Shown piece after piece: positions 27,877 through 37,533 of a DNA stretch of 64,000 nt. A program made the position numbers and the translations under genes. Positions within the stretch are counted from its first letter, which is position 1; each line of letters starts with the position of its first letter. Below the pieces are notes generated by a model, which saw only the letters and a list, made by a program, of their open reading frames with translations, had not been told where the DNA came from and did not search any database. The DNA comes from LD21 sp963715785 (GTDB lineage Bacteria > Bacteroidota > Bacteroidia > Bacteroidales > VadinHA17). Where the stretch lies: contig OY970276.1 of assembly GCA_963715785.1 (NCBI GenBank), positions 4,898,001 through 4,962,000 on the forward strand, in the 5' to 3' direction.

Positions 27877-28415
27877 TTTTTTATTATCCGTGAGTTATCT
27901 ATCCGATAGTCTGAATTACAATGGCTGCAGTGAAGGTCCTCATCAAGTTTATGTCCGCAGTCACATACAAAAGCTTTTTGTCTGGCCGGATTACCCATCC
28001 AGAGTGTATTATTCGGAACATCTTTTGTTACCACGCTGCCAGCTCCTATTAAGGCATATTCACCAATAGTAATTCCAGCGATTATTGTTGAGTTTGCACC
28101 AAGTGATGCGCCCTTTTTCAGTACTGTTCTTGATAATTCAAAATCATGTTTTGATCTGGGATACAGATCATTGGTAAAAGTGACGTTGGGTCCGATATGT
28201 ACGTTATCTTCAACCGTTATGCCATCCCAGATGTATACCCCGCACTTAACGGTAACACCATCGCCAATACGCACATCATTTTCCACAAAACAGTGTGAAT
28301 TTATGTTGCAGTTGTTGCCGATCGTGGCGCCTGGAAGAATGATGGTAAATTGCCAGATAACAGTGTCGGCACCAATCTTATTTGTCTGAACATCAGACGT
28401 GGGGTGAATTTTCAT
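27873..28415 (-). CDS. Hexapeptide acetyltransferase (FdtC/QdtC-like)
   Basis: A 180-residue left-handed beta-helix protein with many I-G repeats (ATIGNNCNINSHCFVENDV, VEDNVHIGPNVTFTND). TFTNDLYPRSKH resembles the dTDP-3-aminosugar N-acetyltransferases. The C-terminus carries two Cys pairs (CDCGHKL and CSHCNSDY) suggestive of a small zinc-binding tail. The gene overlaps the aminotransferase by 4 bases and the ketoisomerase by 23 bases. Expected reaction: acetyl-CoA-dependent N-acetylation of the 3-amino group. The metal tail is from motif appearance only. Confidence 0.85.
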   Translation of the reverse strand: MKIHPTSDVQTNKIGADTVIWQFTIILPGATIGNNCNINSHCFVENDVRIGDGVTVKCGVYIWDGITVEDNVHIGPNVTFTNDLYPRSKHDFELSRTVLKKGASLGANSTIIAGITIGEYALIGAGSVVTKDVPNNTLWMGNPARQKAFVCDCGHKLDEDLHCSHCNSDYRIDNSRIIKK

Positions 28416-28827
28416 GGCAATAATTGAGGTATTCGTTATAATCCCTTATGTAATCATTCACGTCATATTTTTCCGAAGCGAGTACCAGACATATTGCGCC
28501 TGATGAGAAATTGATTAATTCACGCCAGATTCCCGGCACAACATATAGTCCGTAATATGGTCTGTTGAGTTCAACAACTTTTTTGTTCTTGCCGTCATTA
28601 AGGACCACATCAAAACAGCCGCTTGCCGCAACAATCAACTGATGCAGTCCTTTATGCGCGTGTCCGCCCCGTTCCGCACCGCCCGGTACGTCATACAGGT
28701 AGTATAATCGTTTTACAGCAAAAGGGATATCCATCTGATCTTCCAGGGAAGTAAGATTTCCCGATCTGTTATGTATTTTGTTCAGTTCAATAACGCAACA
28801 ATTATATATTGACGATTCAGTTATCAT
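28393..28827 (-). CDS. dTDP-4-keto-6-deoxyhexose 3,4-ketoisomerase-like cupin (FdtA/QdtA/WxcM family)
   Basis: A 144-residue cupin. RGNLTSLE-type strands are followed by YYLYDVPGG and the conserved GGHAHKGLHQLIVAASG; the HAHK histidines are those implicated in catalysis in FdtA/QdtA. DVVLND and GLYVVPGIWRELINFSSGA complete the jelly roll. It interconverts the 4-keto and 3-keto 6-deoxy sugars before transamination. It overlaps the acetyltransferase downstream and the second ketoisomerase upstream (4 bases), forming one tight operon. Confidence 0.87.
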   Translation of the reverse strand: MITESSIYNCCVIELNKIHNRSGNLTSLEDQMDIPFAVKRLYYLYDVPGGAERGGHAHKGLHQLIVAASGCFDVVLNDGKNKKVVELNRPYYGLYVVPGIWRELINFSSGAICLVLASEKYDVNDYIRDYNEYLNYCHENSPHV

Positions 28828-29231
28828 TTCACAAATTTTAAAAATTCGTCAAAATCCCTTATGTAGTCTTTTTCATCATAAGATGTGGAAGCCAGTATTA
28901 ATGCCAGAGAATTCGTAGAAAAATTCTCGATTCTGCGGAAGTGCAATTTTGGAATATACAGACCATAAAATGAGCGGTTAAGAGAATATTTCATCTCTTG
29001 CAATCCATTGTGCAGAACAACATCAAAACTCCCGGAAAGTGCGACAATAAATTCTTCAGATTTCTTAAAAGCATGACTTCCGCGGTATTCTCCTCCGGGC
29101 ACATCATATATCCAGTAGACTCTGTTTATCTTGAATGGAACATGATTCATCTCTTCAACAAATGAAAGATTTCCACGGTCATCCTCAATTTTCGGGAGAT
29201 TTATTATTCGTATTTTATCACTGTCTGCCAT
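28824..29231 (-). CDS. Second FdtA/QdtA-like cupin with altered HxH motif
   Basis: A 135-residue cupin paralogous to the neighbouring ketoisomerase: DRGNLSFVEEMNHVPF, VYWIYDVPGG, RGSHAFKKSEEFIVALSG, NGLQEMKYSLNR. Where the neighbour has HAHK it has HAFK, so the second histidine of the motif is Phe, and the following HQ is EE. It could be a partner subunit, an isomerase with other stereochemistry, or a non-catalytic copy. It is the first gene of the leftward locus in this window and overlaps the next by 4 bases. Confidence 0.82.
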   Translation of the reverse strand: MADSDKIRIINLPKIEDDRGNLSFVEEMNHVPFKINRVYWIYDVPGGEYRGSHAFKKSEEFIVALSGSFDVVLHNGLQEMKYSLNRSFYGLYIPKLHFRRIENFSTNSLALILASTSYDEKDYIRDFDEFLKFVK

Positions 29232-29604
29232 GGCTGAATAAAGGTGTTCAATATAAAGATAGAGGTTCTAAGATTAATGTCAAAAAATAAGTGGTTTTTC
29301 ATTATTTTCAGGCAAGCTTTCGCCCCGTCAGTCACAGTATAAGGACCAACAAGGCATGTGATTTTCGGGTTCAGAACTGCTTGGTTGACAAAAAAGCTGA
29401 TGACTGTCAAATACCCGTCATGTCAACACTGCAGCCATGTAAAACTAGGTAAAAATACCAAATAGAATCTAAATTTTTGATAAACGATATCATACTATAG
29501 ATGGATATATGTTTTGAGTATGATTTATCAATTCTGTCTAAAAATTCTTAACAATAATTTTTCTTTGGCACTCTATTAAAAATTTCTCTTCTATTTATTA
29601 AAAA
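29232..29604. other. Intergenic region upstream of the polysaccharide locus
   Basis: About 370 AT-rich bases between the first locus gene and the terminator of the FISUMP gene. I see no convincing gene; a 68-codon minus frame here lacks family features. The leader of the locus should lie here, but I do not find a clean TAnnTTTG element on the minus strand. Confidence 0.4.
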
Positions 29605-29630
29605 AAACCTACCGTTTTACCGGTAGGTTT
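29605..29630 (-). terminator. Intrinsic terminator of the seven-repeat FISUMP gene
   Basis: A perfect 10-bp inverted repeat (AAACCTACCG / CGGTAGGTTT) with a 6-base loop. On the minus strand it is followed by a run of T, as expected for a rho-independent terminator about 65 bases past the stop at 29696. Confidence 0.85.
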
Positions 29631-29695
29631 CTTTTGACTGTTATCCAGATTCAATCAGGTTACTGTAATCATTTAAAACTATTGAATCAGGGATA

Positions 29696-32476
29696 TTATT
29701 TTACGCACCTGATAGCATAGCCGTTCCATGCGCCGTAATCATTTGTGCCCATATAAGGATACTGATACTGAATTGCGCGATAGTAAGCTTTACTTGGACC
29801 ATTAGGGGTTGAACTGCCAATGTACTCAGAAGCACCTAATTCCACATAGACTCCGTCACCATTACGGAAACCTCCGGGGACAGCATTAAAGCCGCTGGCG
29901 TTGTTTGTTGCCTGGTCGTTACCAACATCACCAGGTGTGGGATCTGTAGTCCACCCTGACGTGGAAGCGACAGCTTTAGCAATGTTTGCAGCATTGCCGG
30001 CGAAACCAAATCCGTTAGTTCCAAGATAATCACTCAGTGTTGTCCACTCAGCATTGGTTGGAACATGGAATCCTGCCGGGCATACGCCACGTGGATCTGT
30101 TGCGGCATAGAAGTTATACAATCTGCCATAGGTATTTACTTCGTTATTGGCATTATCATTGTAAGCCCACTGATAGCTGCTGAATTCAGCTGCCCAGATT
30201 GGTCCGGCAATTGTATTGATTGTATCACCATTAGCGTAATGTTGGGTTTTGAGGTTCTCAGACATCCAGAGCTGGGTACCAATCAGTACAGTTCCGTAGG
30301 CATTTCCTTCTTCATCTGCTACTTTAGTACTAAATTCTACCTCATTACCATATCCTGTTCCAACGCTGTTAGTTGCATAGGCACGCACATAATATGGTGT
30401 TGCAGCCGTCAAACCTGTTAGCAGACTGGTAAAACCGCCTGTTCCGGTACCATTTGAAGTCGGGGAATCAGCGATTGTCGGATTGTGACTTGTCGAGAAG
30501 CAAATGCCTCTTGCTGATATAATTCCAGCACCAGCCACAGTAACGTTGCCACCCGATGAAGCAGAGGTCATTGTTACCAGCGTAGCTGCTGTAGTGGTTA
30601 ACGTTGGAACAACTGTAGGATCAGTTGTGAAAGTGATCTCGTTTCCATATGCTGTCCCCACATTGTTAGTGGCATAAGCACGTACATGGTAGGTGGTTCC
30701 CGGGAGCAATGAGCTAAGGTTGCTTTCAAAAACTCCTGTACCTGATGCATCGGTTGTTTTAGGATCACTTGTAGTGGGAAGTGTTGTGGTTGCCCAGCAA
30801 ACGCCCCTTGCTGTAACTGCACCTCCGCCATCTGATGTAACGTTTCCGCCTGAAACGGCAGTAGTCGTGGTAATTGAAGTAACCGCAGTAGTTGTTAGAA
30901 TAGCAACACCGGCAGGACTGGTAGTAAATGTACGGTCATTCCCGTATGCAGTACCTGCACTGTTTGTGGCATAAGCGCGTACATGGTACAGTGTTCCGGC
31001 TGACAATCCCGTAATGCTGCTTGGGTAGTTTCCGGTGCCTGGTCCATCAGTAGTTTTGGGATTGGTTGTTGTTGGATTTAAAGTGATTGCCCAGCAAACA
31101 CCTCTTTCTGTAACAGCACCTCCTCCATCTGAAGTAATAGTTCCTCCCGATTCTGCAGTCAATTGGGTTACTGCTGTAATTATGGTAGTTGTAAGAGTTG
31201 GAACAACAATAGGATCAGTAGTGAAAGTAAGATCCTGACCGTAAGCAGTTCCGGCTGAATTAACAGCATAAGCGCGAACATGGTACAAAGTTGCGGGAAG
31301 CAAACCTGTGATATTGCTAACAAATATTCCAGGGCCGGTATTGTTTGAAGTTTTGGAAGCGGTAGTTGTCGGATCCAGGGTTGTCGACCAGCAAACGCCC
31401 CTGGCAGTAATTGTGCCGCCACCGTCAGCTGTTATGTTTCCACCTGATGTGGCAATTGTCTGACCAACCAGTGTTACAGTAGTTGTGGTAAGGGTTGCTA
31501 AAGCAACAGGTGTAGCAGTAAAGACTATATCATTGCCATATGCCGTGCCTGCACTGTTTGTTGCATAAGCACGTACGTGATAGGTCACACCGGCTGTTAA
31601 ACCTGTAATATTTGTCACAAAGGTTCCTGTACCTGTACCGGATGATGCTTTTGTATCGGTGATTACCGGGTTTAATGTAGTAGCCCAGCAGACGCCCTTA
31701 TCGGATATTGTAGCACCACCATCAGAGGTTATTGTTCCGCCTGATACAGCAGTTGTCAATGTTATTAAAGTTATATCTGCGGTTGTAAGTGTCGGAACAA
31801 CAATTTCACTTGTAGTAAACGAAAGATCATTGCCGTAAGCCGTACCTGCACTGTTAGTAGCATATGCACGGACATGATAAAGTGTAGCTGGCAGTAAATC
31901 TGTCATATTGCTTACAAATACTCCGGTACCTGTTCCTTCTGTGGTTTTAGACTTCGTTAAATCAGGATTTGCTGTTGTTGCCCAGCAAATACCTCTTGCT
32001 GTTACTGATCCGCCTCCGTCAGCAGTGATATTGCCTCCTGAAACTGCAGTTGTCAATGAAATAGAAGTAATTTCTGCAGTGGTGAGCACTGCAAGCGTTA
32101 CCTGTGATGTTGTAAATATAACATCATTCCCATAAGCAGTTCCTACACTGTTTGTTGCATATGCCCTTACATGATAAAGAGTATTGGCATTTAAATTGGT
32201 CAACTGACTTGTAAAGCTTCCTGTTCCGGTTGCATCAGTTGTAAAAGAATCAGACGTGGTTGGGTTTGTGTCAGTGCCCCAACATACACCTCTGGCTGTT
32301 ACGTCGGCCCCACCATCCTTAGTAATGGATCCCCCGGCAGTGGCAGAATTAATAGTAATATTAGTTACAGCGGTAGTTGTTAGAGTAGGAAGTGTCTTAT
32401 CCTTTTTACAACTGTAATCAATAGTGATGCCTATTAAGAAGCATACTAATAAAAAGAATGGCATTATTTTTTTCAT
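29696..32476 (-). CDS. FISUMP-domain lipoprotein with seven tandem ~90-residue repeats
   Basis: I chose the ATG at 32476, which gives MKKIMPFFLLVCFLIG... ending in the lipobox-like IDYSC; the frame remains open 18 codons further upstream. The result is a 926-residue Bacteroidetes-type lipoprotein with Cys followed by KKDK. Seven repeats follow, each beginning LTTT.(V/I)T and containing SGG.(I/V)T.DGG, RG(V/I)CW and YHVRAYATNS.GTAYGN, a fibronectin-III-like module. The C-terminal ~220 residues match the FISUMP domain (GTVLIGTQLWMSENLKT, GFHVPTNAEWTTLSDYLG, GYAIRCVK). Likely a surface lipoprotein of adhesin or unknown function. A related single-repeat paralogue lies at 46952-47965. Confidence 0.85.
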   Translation of the reverse strand: MKKIMPFFLLVCFLIGITIDYSCKKDKTLPTLTTTAVTNITINSATAGGSITKDGGADVTARGVCWGTDTNPTTSDSFTTDATGTGSFTSQLTNLNANTLYHVRAYATNSVGTAYGNDVIFTTSQVTLAVLTTAEITSISLTTAVSGGNITADGGGSVTARGICWATTANPDLTKSKTTEGTGTGVFVSNMTDLLPATLYHVRAYATNSAGTAYGNDLSFTTSEIVVPTLTTADITLITLTTAVSGGTITSDGGATISDKGVCWATTLNPVITDTKASSGTGTGTFVTNITGLTAGVTYHVRAYATNSAGTAYGNDIVFTATPVALATLTTTTVTLVGQTIATSGGNITADGGGTITARGVCWSTTLDPTTTASKTSNNTGPGIFVSNITGLLPATLYHVRAYAVNSAGTAYGQDLTFTTDPIVVPTLTTTIITAVTQLTAESGGTITSDGGGAVTERGVCWAITLNPTTTNPKTTDGPGTGNYPSSITGLSAGTLYHVRAYATNSAGTAYGNDRTFTTSPAGVAILTTTAVTSITTTTAVSGGNVTSDGGGAVTARGVCWATTTLPTTSDPKTTDASGTGVFESNLSSLLPGTTYHVRAYATNNVGTAYGNEITFTTDPTVVPTLTTTAATLVTMTSASSGGNVTVAGAGIISARGICFSTSHNPTIADSPTSNGTGTGGFTSLLTGLTAATPYYVRAYATNSVGTGYGNEVEFSTKVADEEGNAYGTVLIGTQLWMSENLKTQHYANGDTINTIAGPIWAAEFSSYQWAYNDNANNEVNTYGRLYNFYAATDPRGVCPAGFHVPTNAEWTTLSDYLGTNGFGFAGNAANIAKAVASTSGWTTDPTPGDVGNDQATNNASGFNAVPGGFRNGDGVYVELGASEYIGSSTPNGPSKAYYRAIQYQYPYMGTNDYGAWNGYAIRCVK
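30330..32393 (-). repeat. Seven in-frame ~273-bp coding repeats
   Basis: The seven fibronectin-III-like modules are encoded by tandem units of about 270-290 bp with recognisable but not identical DNA (for example the GTAYGN-coding stretch recurs in each). This repetitiveness also creates spurious antisense open frames. Confidence 0.8.
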
Positions 32477-33148
32477 ACTGGCCTTGGTTAAATTATTATT
32501 AGAGAAATTGAATATATAAAAGTTATACAAATGATCAGTTTTAATCAGGCATTAGAACCATAACTAAAAACAAATAAATAAAATATTCCTGTCTTCTCAA
32601 TAATTTTTTGATCAATCGCTTAAAACGTGTGATAAACTAACCTTTGCAAACATAATACGCAATAGTACCATTATCATTAAATTCTTAACCGGGAACCGAA
32701 CCCGATTTCTTCCCGAAACGACATGCGAAAGAATAAAAATAAAGCTGTAAACATAATCTGTTATAACTTTTTTTATTGTTTCAGAATAAGTTAAACAACA
32801 ATGATAATGTGATTAATATGATCACAAATTTATGAAAAATATTCGGAGAACCGACTCAAAAAATCAAAGTTTCATTCCGGAAGGAAGAACAACTGATAAA
32901 AAATCAAAAATAAGCCTGATTACAATTCATTAATTCCAGGTTGCAGGCTTTCTTAAAAGAGTAATATTTTTTTTGGTGATATAAATAATTAATTTATATT
33001 TGTCACATTAATCTATTGACTTATAGTACATACCTAGCACACCTGATCTGTCATAGTTTTATTCATCGGGATAGATATTTTACGTGGTACATGAATAAAA
33101 AAACGCAAGAATGTCTTTGAATTAACAAACTTCTATAACCAGTCCTGA
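32477..33148. other. Divergent intergenic region, AT-rich
   Basis: About 670 bases between two divergent surface-protein genes. No gene or RNA is apparent. Minus-strand TATGTTTG at 32654-32647 is a possible -7 element for the leftward gene. AAGCCTG (32912-32918) and CAGGCTT (32944-32950) can pair around a 25-base loop before a T-rich stretch, a weak hairpin. Confidence 0.4.
32972..33002 (+). promoter_or_regulatory. Predicted Bacteroidetes promoter for the T9SS cargo gene
   Basis: TTTG at 32972-32975 and TATATTTG at 32995-33002 are separated by 19 bases, matching the Bacteroidetes -33/-7 consensus (TTTG, ~19-20, TAnnTTTG). The start site would be about 33009, leaving a leader of about 140 bases. 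Confidence 0.5.
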
Positions 33149-36100
33149 ATGAAGAAGGTCATTATTATACTTCTGCTGATTATTCCTGCAATTGTTAAGG
33201 GAGCCTCCTACTATGTTGCCACAAATGGTAATAATAGCAATCCCGGCACTCTCTCACAGCCATTCGGCACCTGGCAATATGCGTTTAGTAAGCTTAAAGC
33301 CGGTGATATTCTCTATGTGAGAGGCGGAACTTATACGGGCCTCCTTGGTTCCTATGGCAGTAATTACTTTGGAGTTCGTATGGAAGATGTTAGTGGCTCT
33401 TCCGGCAGCCATATTACTGTAACCGCTTATAATGGCGAAGTTCCTATATTAGATGGATCGAGTCTTACATCAGTGAACGGATCGAATATTGGTATAATTC
33501 TTTATAATTGCCACTATTGGGATTTTACAGGACTCACTTTCACTAACTTTACTCAACATTCGGTTAATTCCTACTCATGTCCAGGCTGGGTTGAAAGTGA
33601 CTGTTCGTATATAACACACACACTTTGCTCAGTTCACGAATGCGGTGACGGGTTCTCATTGTGGAACTCAAAAGATTACATCTATTATACTAATTGTGAC
33701 TCCTATCAAAATGCTGATCATATGAATGACTCGGGAGGAGAAGGAGGGCTCGCTAACGGATTCTCCAGTGGTCTGGTTAAAGGGGAACACGTCTTTTATC
33801 AGGGCTGCCGTGCCTGGCAAAACAGTGATGACGGGTGGGACTGTTTCAACAGCAGTGGCGGAAGTGGTTACATTCAGTACATAAACTGCTGGGCATTTGA
33901 AAATGGCGCCTATGGAGGAGTAACAGGTGATGGTGATGGTTTTAAACTTGGCATCACAGTGTCTTCAGCTGATGGCGGATTCCAGAGAATCCTGACTAAC
34001 TGTGTGTCGGCCAATAATCTGGAGTTCGGATATGACCAAAATGACGGAGGTTATGGCACACTTATCCCCATGAGCATTTATAACTGCACATCATACAATA
34101 ATACAAAGGGGGCGTTTAATTTCAGGAACGGTTCATCAAGCGCTATAAGAAACTGTGTAAGCTATAACGAAACAATCGGGGATCTGGGTTCTAATATTGT
34201 TGATCATAACAGCTGGCAAAATGGAATATCTGTTACAGCTGGTGATTTTGCTGATGTAAACGAGAATGAGTTATCCGGACCCAGAAAAAGTGATGGAAGT
34301 CTTCCTGATATCGGATTCATGCATCTCATAACCGGATCAGATCTCGTTGATGCAGGGACCGATGTTGGAATTGCTTATTCCGGGAAAGCACCTGATCTGG
34401 GAGCATTTGAATTTGTAACCGACGCTCCTCCGCCTGTTCCTGTCTATGTCTCTTCTGCCGTAGCAAATGCCACTCCTTCGCGGGTTGAAATGACATATAA
34501 TCTGACTCTTTCCAGTATCACACCGGCAGGATCGGCATTCGCCGTAAAAGTTAATTCCACTTCAAGGACAATCACCACAGTTGCAATTTCCGGATCTAAA
34601 GTACAGTTAACACTGTCAACGCCAATCGTATATGGCGATATTATCACCGTATCATATACTCAGCCGGCTACCAATCCCCTGCAGACATCATCTGGCGGCA
34701 AAGCTGCTTCCATCCCCAATCAGAGTGTAACAAACCTTGTAAGCCCGGCATTACCTGTTTACGTAAGCTCCATAGTTCAGAATGTAACCCCGTCTGTTAT
34801 TGCGCTGACCTATAACCTCAGCCTTGCCAGTATTGTTCCGGCAGCCTCAGCATTTAAGGTCCTAATAAATTCAGCTTCCAGAACAATCAGTAAAGTTGCT
34901 GTTTCAGGGACAACAGTACAGCTGACATTATCAACACCTGTTGTTTATGGCGACATAATTACTGTATCATATACCCAGCCGTCAACAAATCCTTTACAAT
35001 CGACGGCAGGCGGAAAAGCTGAAACTCTCAGTGCACATACGGTTACAAACCAGGTCAGTCAGGTAATTCCTGTGTATGTCAGTTCTTCAGTTCAAAATAC
35101 ATCGCCGGCTGTTGTGGCGATAATTTATAGTCAAAGTCTTGCTAACATAATACCTGTTACTCAGGCGTTTAAAGTTCTGGTCAATTCTGTTTCCAGGTTA
35201 ATCAATAATGTTGCTGTATCTGGCACTGAAGTCCGGCTGACACTTTCAACTCCCGTTGTCTTTGGCGACATAATTACCGTTAGCTATACCAAACCTGCAA
35301 GCAATCCATTACAAACAGTTTCAGGGTCCCAGGCATCATCTTTTAATCCGCAGCCGGTTACAAACTATGTGAGTCCGCCATTACCGGAGTACGTGAGCTC
35401 CATTGTTCAAAATAGCAAGCCGAATGTTGTAGAAATGACATATAATCTGACACTTGCCAACATTGTTCCCGGCACTTCATCGTTTTCGGTTCGTGTTAAT
35501 TCATCCTCAAGAACAGTCAGCAGTGTTGCAATTTCGGGATCCAAGGTATTATTGACCCTGACAAGCCCCATAATATTTGGAGATATTGTCACGGTATCCT
35601 ATACAATACCATCAGTAAACCCAATACAAACTTCATCTGGTGTTAAGGCGGCAGCCATCAGCAATAAGACAGTGACAAATCAGGTGCTCTCAACAATACC
35701 TGTTTATGTCAGTTCAACAGTTCAAAATGCATCACCGGCAATTATCGAAATGACATATAATCTTACTCTGGCCAATATAACTCCTGCAGTCTCTGCATTT
35801 TCAGTCAGGATTAACTCTGTGGCAAGAACGATAAACAGCATCACTGTTTCAGGAACAAAAGTCATGCTTGCGCTTTCAAGTCCTGTTATGTATGGTGATA
35901 TTATTACTTTGTCCTACACCAGGCCTTATTCCAACGCTTTACAATCTCAATCAGGCGGGAAGGCAATATCGATAACTTCAAAAACAGTGAGTAACCAGGT
36001 GATTTCAGTAGTTCCGGTATATCTCACCTCCAGTGTTCAGAATGAATCACCAGCCGTCGTTGTGATGACTTATAATATGGCTCTGGCTAATATTGTTCCT

Positions 36101-37309
36101 TCCGGCAGTTCTTTCCTGGTTCGAGTCAATTCTGTTGTCAGAAAGGTTATCTCAGTGTCTGTTTCGGGAAGTAAAGTTCAACTTACGCTGGAAAGTACAG
36201 TTAAGTTTGGAGAATTAGTCAGCGTCTCCTATATTAAACCTGTATCCAATCCTCTGCAAACCCCGACAGGTGGCCAGGCAGTAAGCATTAGTGATCAGTC
36301 TGTTACGAATAACTGTAAAGATTCTGTTAAATCGAATGATCCTCCTGTAGTCATGATAAGCTATCCTCTGACTGTATATTCAGGCTTTGTTTACGAATTA
36401 GACGCGTCATCGACCTATGATCCGAATAGTGATCCGATGACTGTGAAATGGACTGTTCCTGACAGCATACCGGTTTCGGATGCTAAAAATCTTAAGTCGG
36501 AATTTCTCGCGCCGGTTATTGATAATACGAAGGAAGTCAATTTTGGTCTTCAGGTTAGCGATGGAATAACTGTTGTGTCAAATAATGTCCCAATTAGTAT
36601 CCTTCCCTATAAACCCGATCTTGAGGAAGTAAAGATTGCAGGCATTTATGCAAGCAGTTTTCTGACTAGCAATTTCCCTGGAAATGTGCTAGATAACAAT
36701 ACTTCTACTGGTTGGACTTCTGATGGAGATAATGAATGGCTCCTACTGGAGTTTGCATCACCGTTCAAAATAAGCCATGTTGTGATTGCTTTTTTAAAAG
36801 GACAAAACTATGAATCGTATTTTGACATTTACGCTTCTGCGGATAATATAATCTGGGAACCTGTGCTTACCGGAGTATCGTCCTGCAAATTTTCAGGAGA
36901 AAAGCAAATTTTCGATTTCCCTCTTTTATACTCAAATACTGATTATTCATTTGTAAAATTTGTCGGACATGGGAACTCGGTCAATCAAGTGAATGATATT
37001 TCCGAAATTAAAATATTTGGCACCTCTCAGGAAAATCCAAAACCAGATCCTGGTAGCAACATTGGCAGCTTTACCATATATCCAAATCCTGCCAGCCGTT
37101 TTGTCAATATTTTTATTGATGAACCAACTGTGGCTCCCGATATTGTAAGGGTACTCGACCTGTCAGGCAAGGTAATCTATGAAGATTCATTAGTCCAGGG
37201 AGTCAATACATTCCAATTTCCAACTGTTTTTAATCCAGGCGTTTACCTTGTAGAATTAAGATCGGGGAAAATTATTCTAAACTCCCAGAAATTAATAATA
37301 TATAATTAA
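33149..37309 (+). CDS. T9SS-secreted multidomain protein: pectate-lyase-like beta-helix, SwmB-like repeats, discoidin-like domain
   Basis: A 1386-residue protein with a signal peptide (KKVIIILLLIIPAIVKG). Residues about 20-420 form a right-handed beta-helix domain (YYVATNGNNSNPGTLSQPF, GDILYVRGGTY, NSDDGWDCFNS, GDGDGFKLG) resembling PL9-type pectate lyases. Residues about 430-1050 hold six repeats of about 104 residues (YVSS.VQN.(S/T)P, MTYN..L, YGDIITVSYT) resembling SwmB domains. Then come a PKD/cadherin-like stretch, an F5/8 type C (discoidin)-like domain (about 1165-1295; VLDNNTSTGWTSDGDNEW) and a type A T9SS sorting domain from about residue 1307 (SFTIYPNPASRFVNI, ending KLIIYN). Probably a secreted or surface-bound polysaccharide-degrading enzyme; lyase activity is inferred. 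Confidence 0.85.
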   Translation: MKKVIIILLLIIPAIVKGASYYVATNGNNSNPGTLSQPFGTWQYAFSKLKAGDILYVRGGTYTGLLGSYGSNYFGVRMEDVSGSSGSHITVTAYNGEVPILDGSSLTSVNGSNIGIILYNCHYWDFTGLTFTNFTQHSVNSYSCPGWVESDCSYITHTLCSVHECGDGFSLWNSKDYIYYTNCDSYQNADHMNDSGGEGGLANGFSSGLVKGEHVFYQGCRAWQNSDDGWDCFNSSGGSGYIQYINCWAFENGAYGGVTGDGDGFKLGITVSSADGGFQRILTNCVSANNLEFGYDQNDGGYGTLIPMSIYNCTSYNNTKGAFNFRNGSSSAIRNCVSYNETIGDLGSNIVDHNSWQNGISVTAGDFADVNENELSGPRKSDGSLPDIGFMHLITGSDLVDAGTDVGIAYSGKAPDLGAFEFVTDAPPPVPVYVSSAVANATPSRVEMTYNLTLSSITPAGSAFAVKVNSTSRTITTVAISGSKVQLTLSTPIVYGDIITVSYTQPATNPLQTSSGGKAASIPNQSVTNLVSPALPVYVSSIVQNVTPSVIALTYNLSLASIVPAASAFKVLINSASRTISKVAVSGTTVQLTLSTPVVYGDIITVSYTQPSTNPLQSTAGGKAETLSAHTVTNQVSQVIPVYVSSSVQNTSPAVVAIIYSQSLANIIPVTQAFKVLVNSVSRLINNVAVSGTEVRLTLSTPVVFGDIITVSYTKPASNPLQTVSGSQASSFNPQPVTNYVSPPLPEYVSSIVQNSKPNVVEMTYNLTLANIVPGTSSFSVRVNSSSRTVSSVAISGSKVLLTLTSPIIFGDIVTVSYTIPSVNPIQTSSGVKAAAISNKTVTNQVLSTIPVYVSSTVQNASPAIIEMTYNLTLANITPAVSAFSVRINSVARTINSITVSGTKVMLALSSPVMYGDIITLSYTRPYSNALQSQSGGKAISITSKTVSNQVISVVPVYLTSSVQNESPAVVVMTYNMALANIVPSGSSFLVRVNSVVRKVISVSVSGSKVQLTLESTVKFGELVSVSYIKPVSNPLQTPTGGQAVSISDQSVTNNCKDSVKSNDPPVVMISYPLTVYSGFVYELDASSTYDPNSDPMTVKWTVPDSIPVSDAKNLKSEFLAPVIDNTKEVNFGLQVSDGITVVSNNVPISILPYKPDLEEVKIAGIYASSFLTSNFPGNVLDNNTSTGWTSDGDNEWLLLEFASPFKISHVVIAFLKGQNYESYFDIYASADNIIWEPVLTGVSSCKFSGEKQIFDFPLLYSNTDYSFVKFVGHGNSVNQVNDISEIKIFGTSQENPKPDPGSNIGSFTIYPNPASRFVNIFIDEPTVAPDIVRVLDLSGKVIYEDSLVQGVNTFQFPTVFNPGVYLVELRSGKIILNSQKLIIYN

Positions 37310-37502
37310 CCTCTTAATTCATCCCCGAATCGCATCAGCGTGAACACATATTTGCCAATACATGTCCTTTTCCGGCTATATCCATTTAACATCAGAAAAC
37401 AGAAAATCTTACTTTGAATTGCCCTTTAAAGGCTTTATAGCAAAGTATTGTGAAAAATGTTAATTTATTAAGCGCTCACTTCAGGATGGTCAGTAAATAA
37501 AG

Positions 37503-37510
37503 TAATTTTG
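37503..37510 (+). promoter_or_regulatory. Predicted -7 element TAATTTTG
   Basis: Matches TAnnTTTG 24 bases before the start codon at 37534, leaving a short leader. No convincing -33 TTTG lies 19-20 bases upstream. Confidence 0.4.
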
Positions 37511-37533
37511 TGCCGGAATTCGGTGTATAGCAT

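Noticed and set aside
29204..29410. 68-codon minus-strand frame before the polysaccharide locus
   Set aside because: No family signature, no clear ribosome site, overlaps the start of the ketoisomerase gene; most likely chance.
30693..32135. Several open frames on the plus strand inside the seven-repeat FISUMP gene
   Set aside because: They recur with the coding repeats and are antisense shadows with low-complexity translations.
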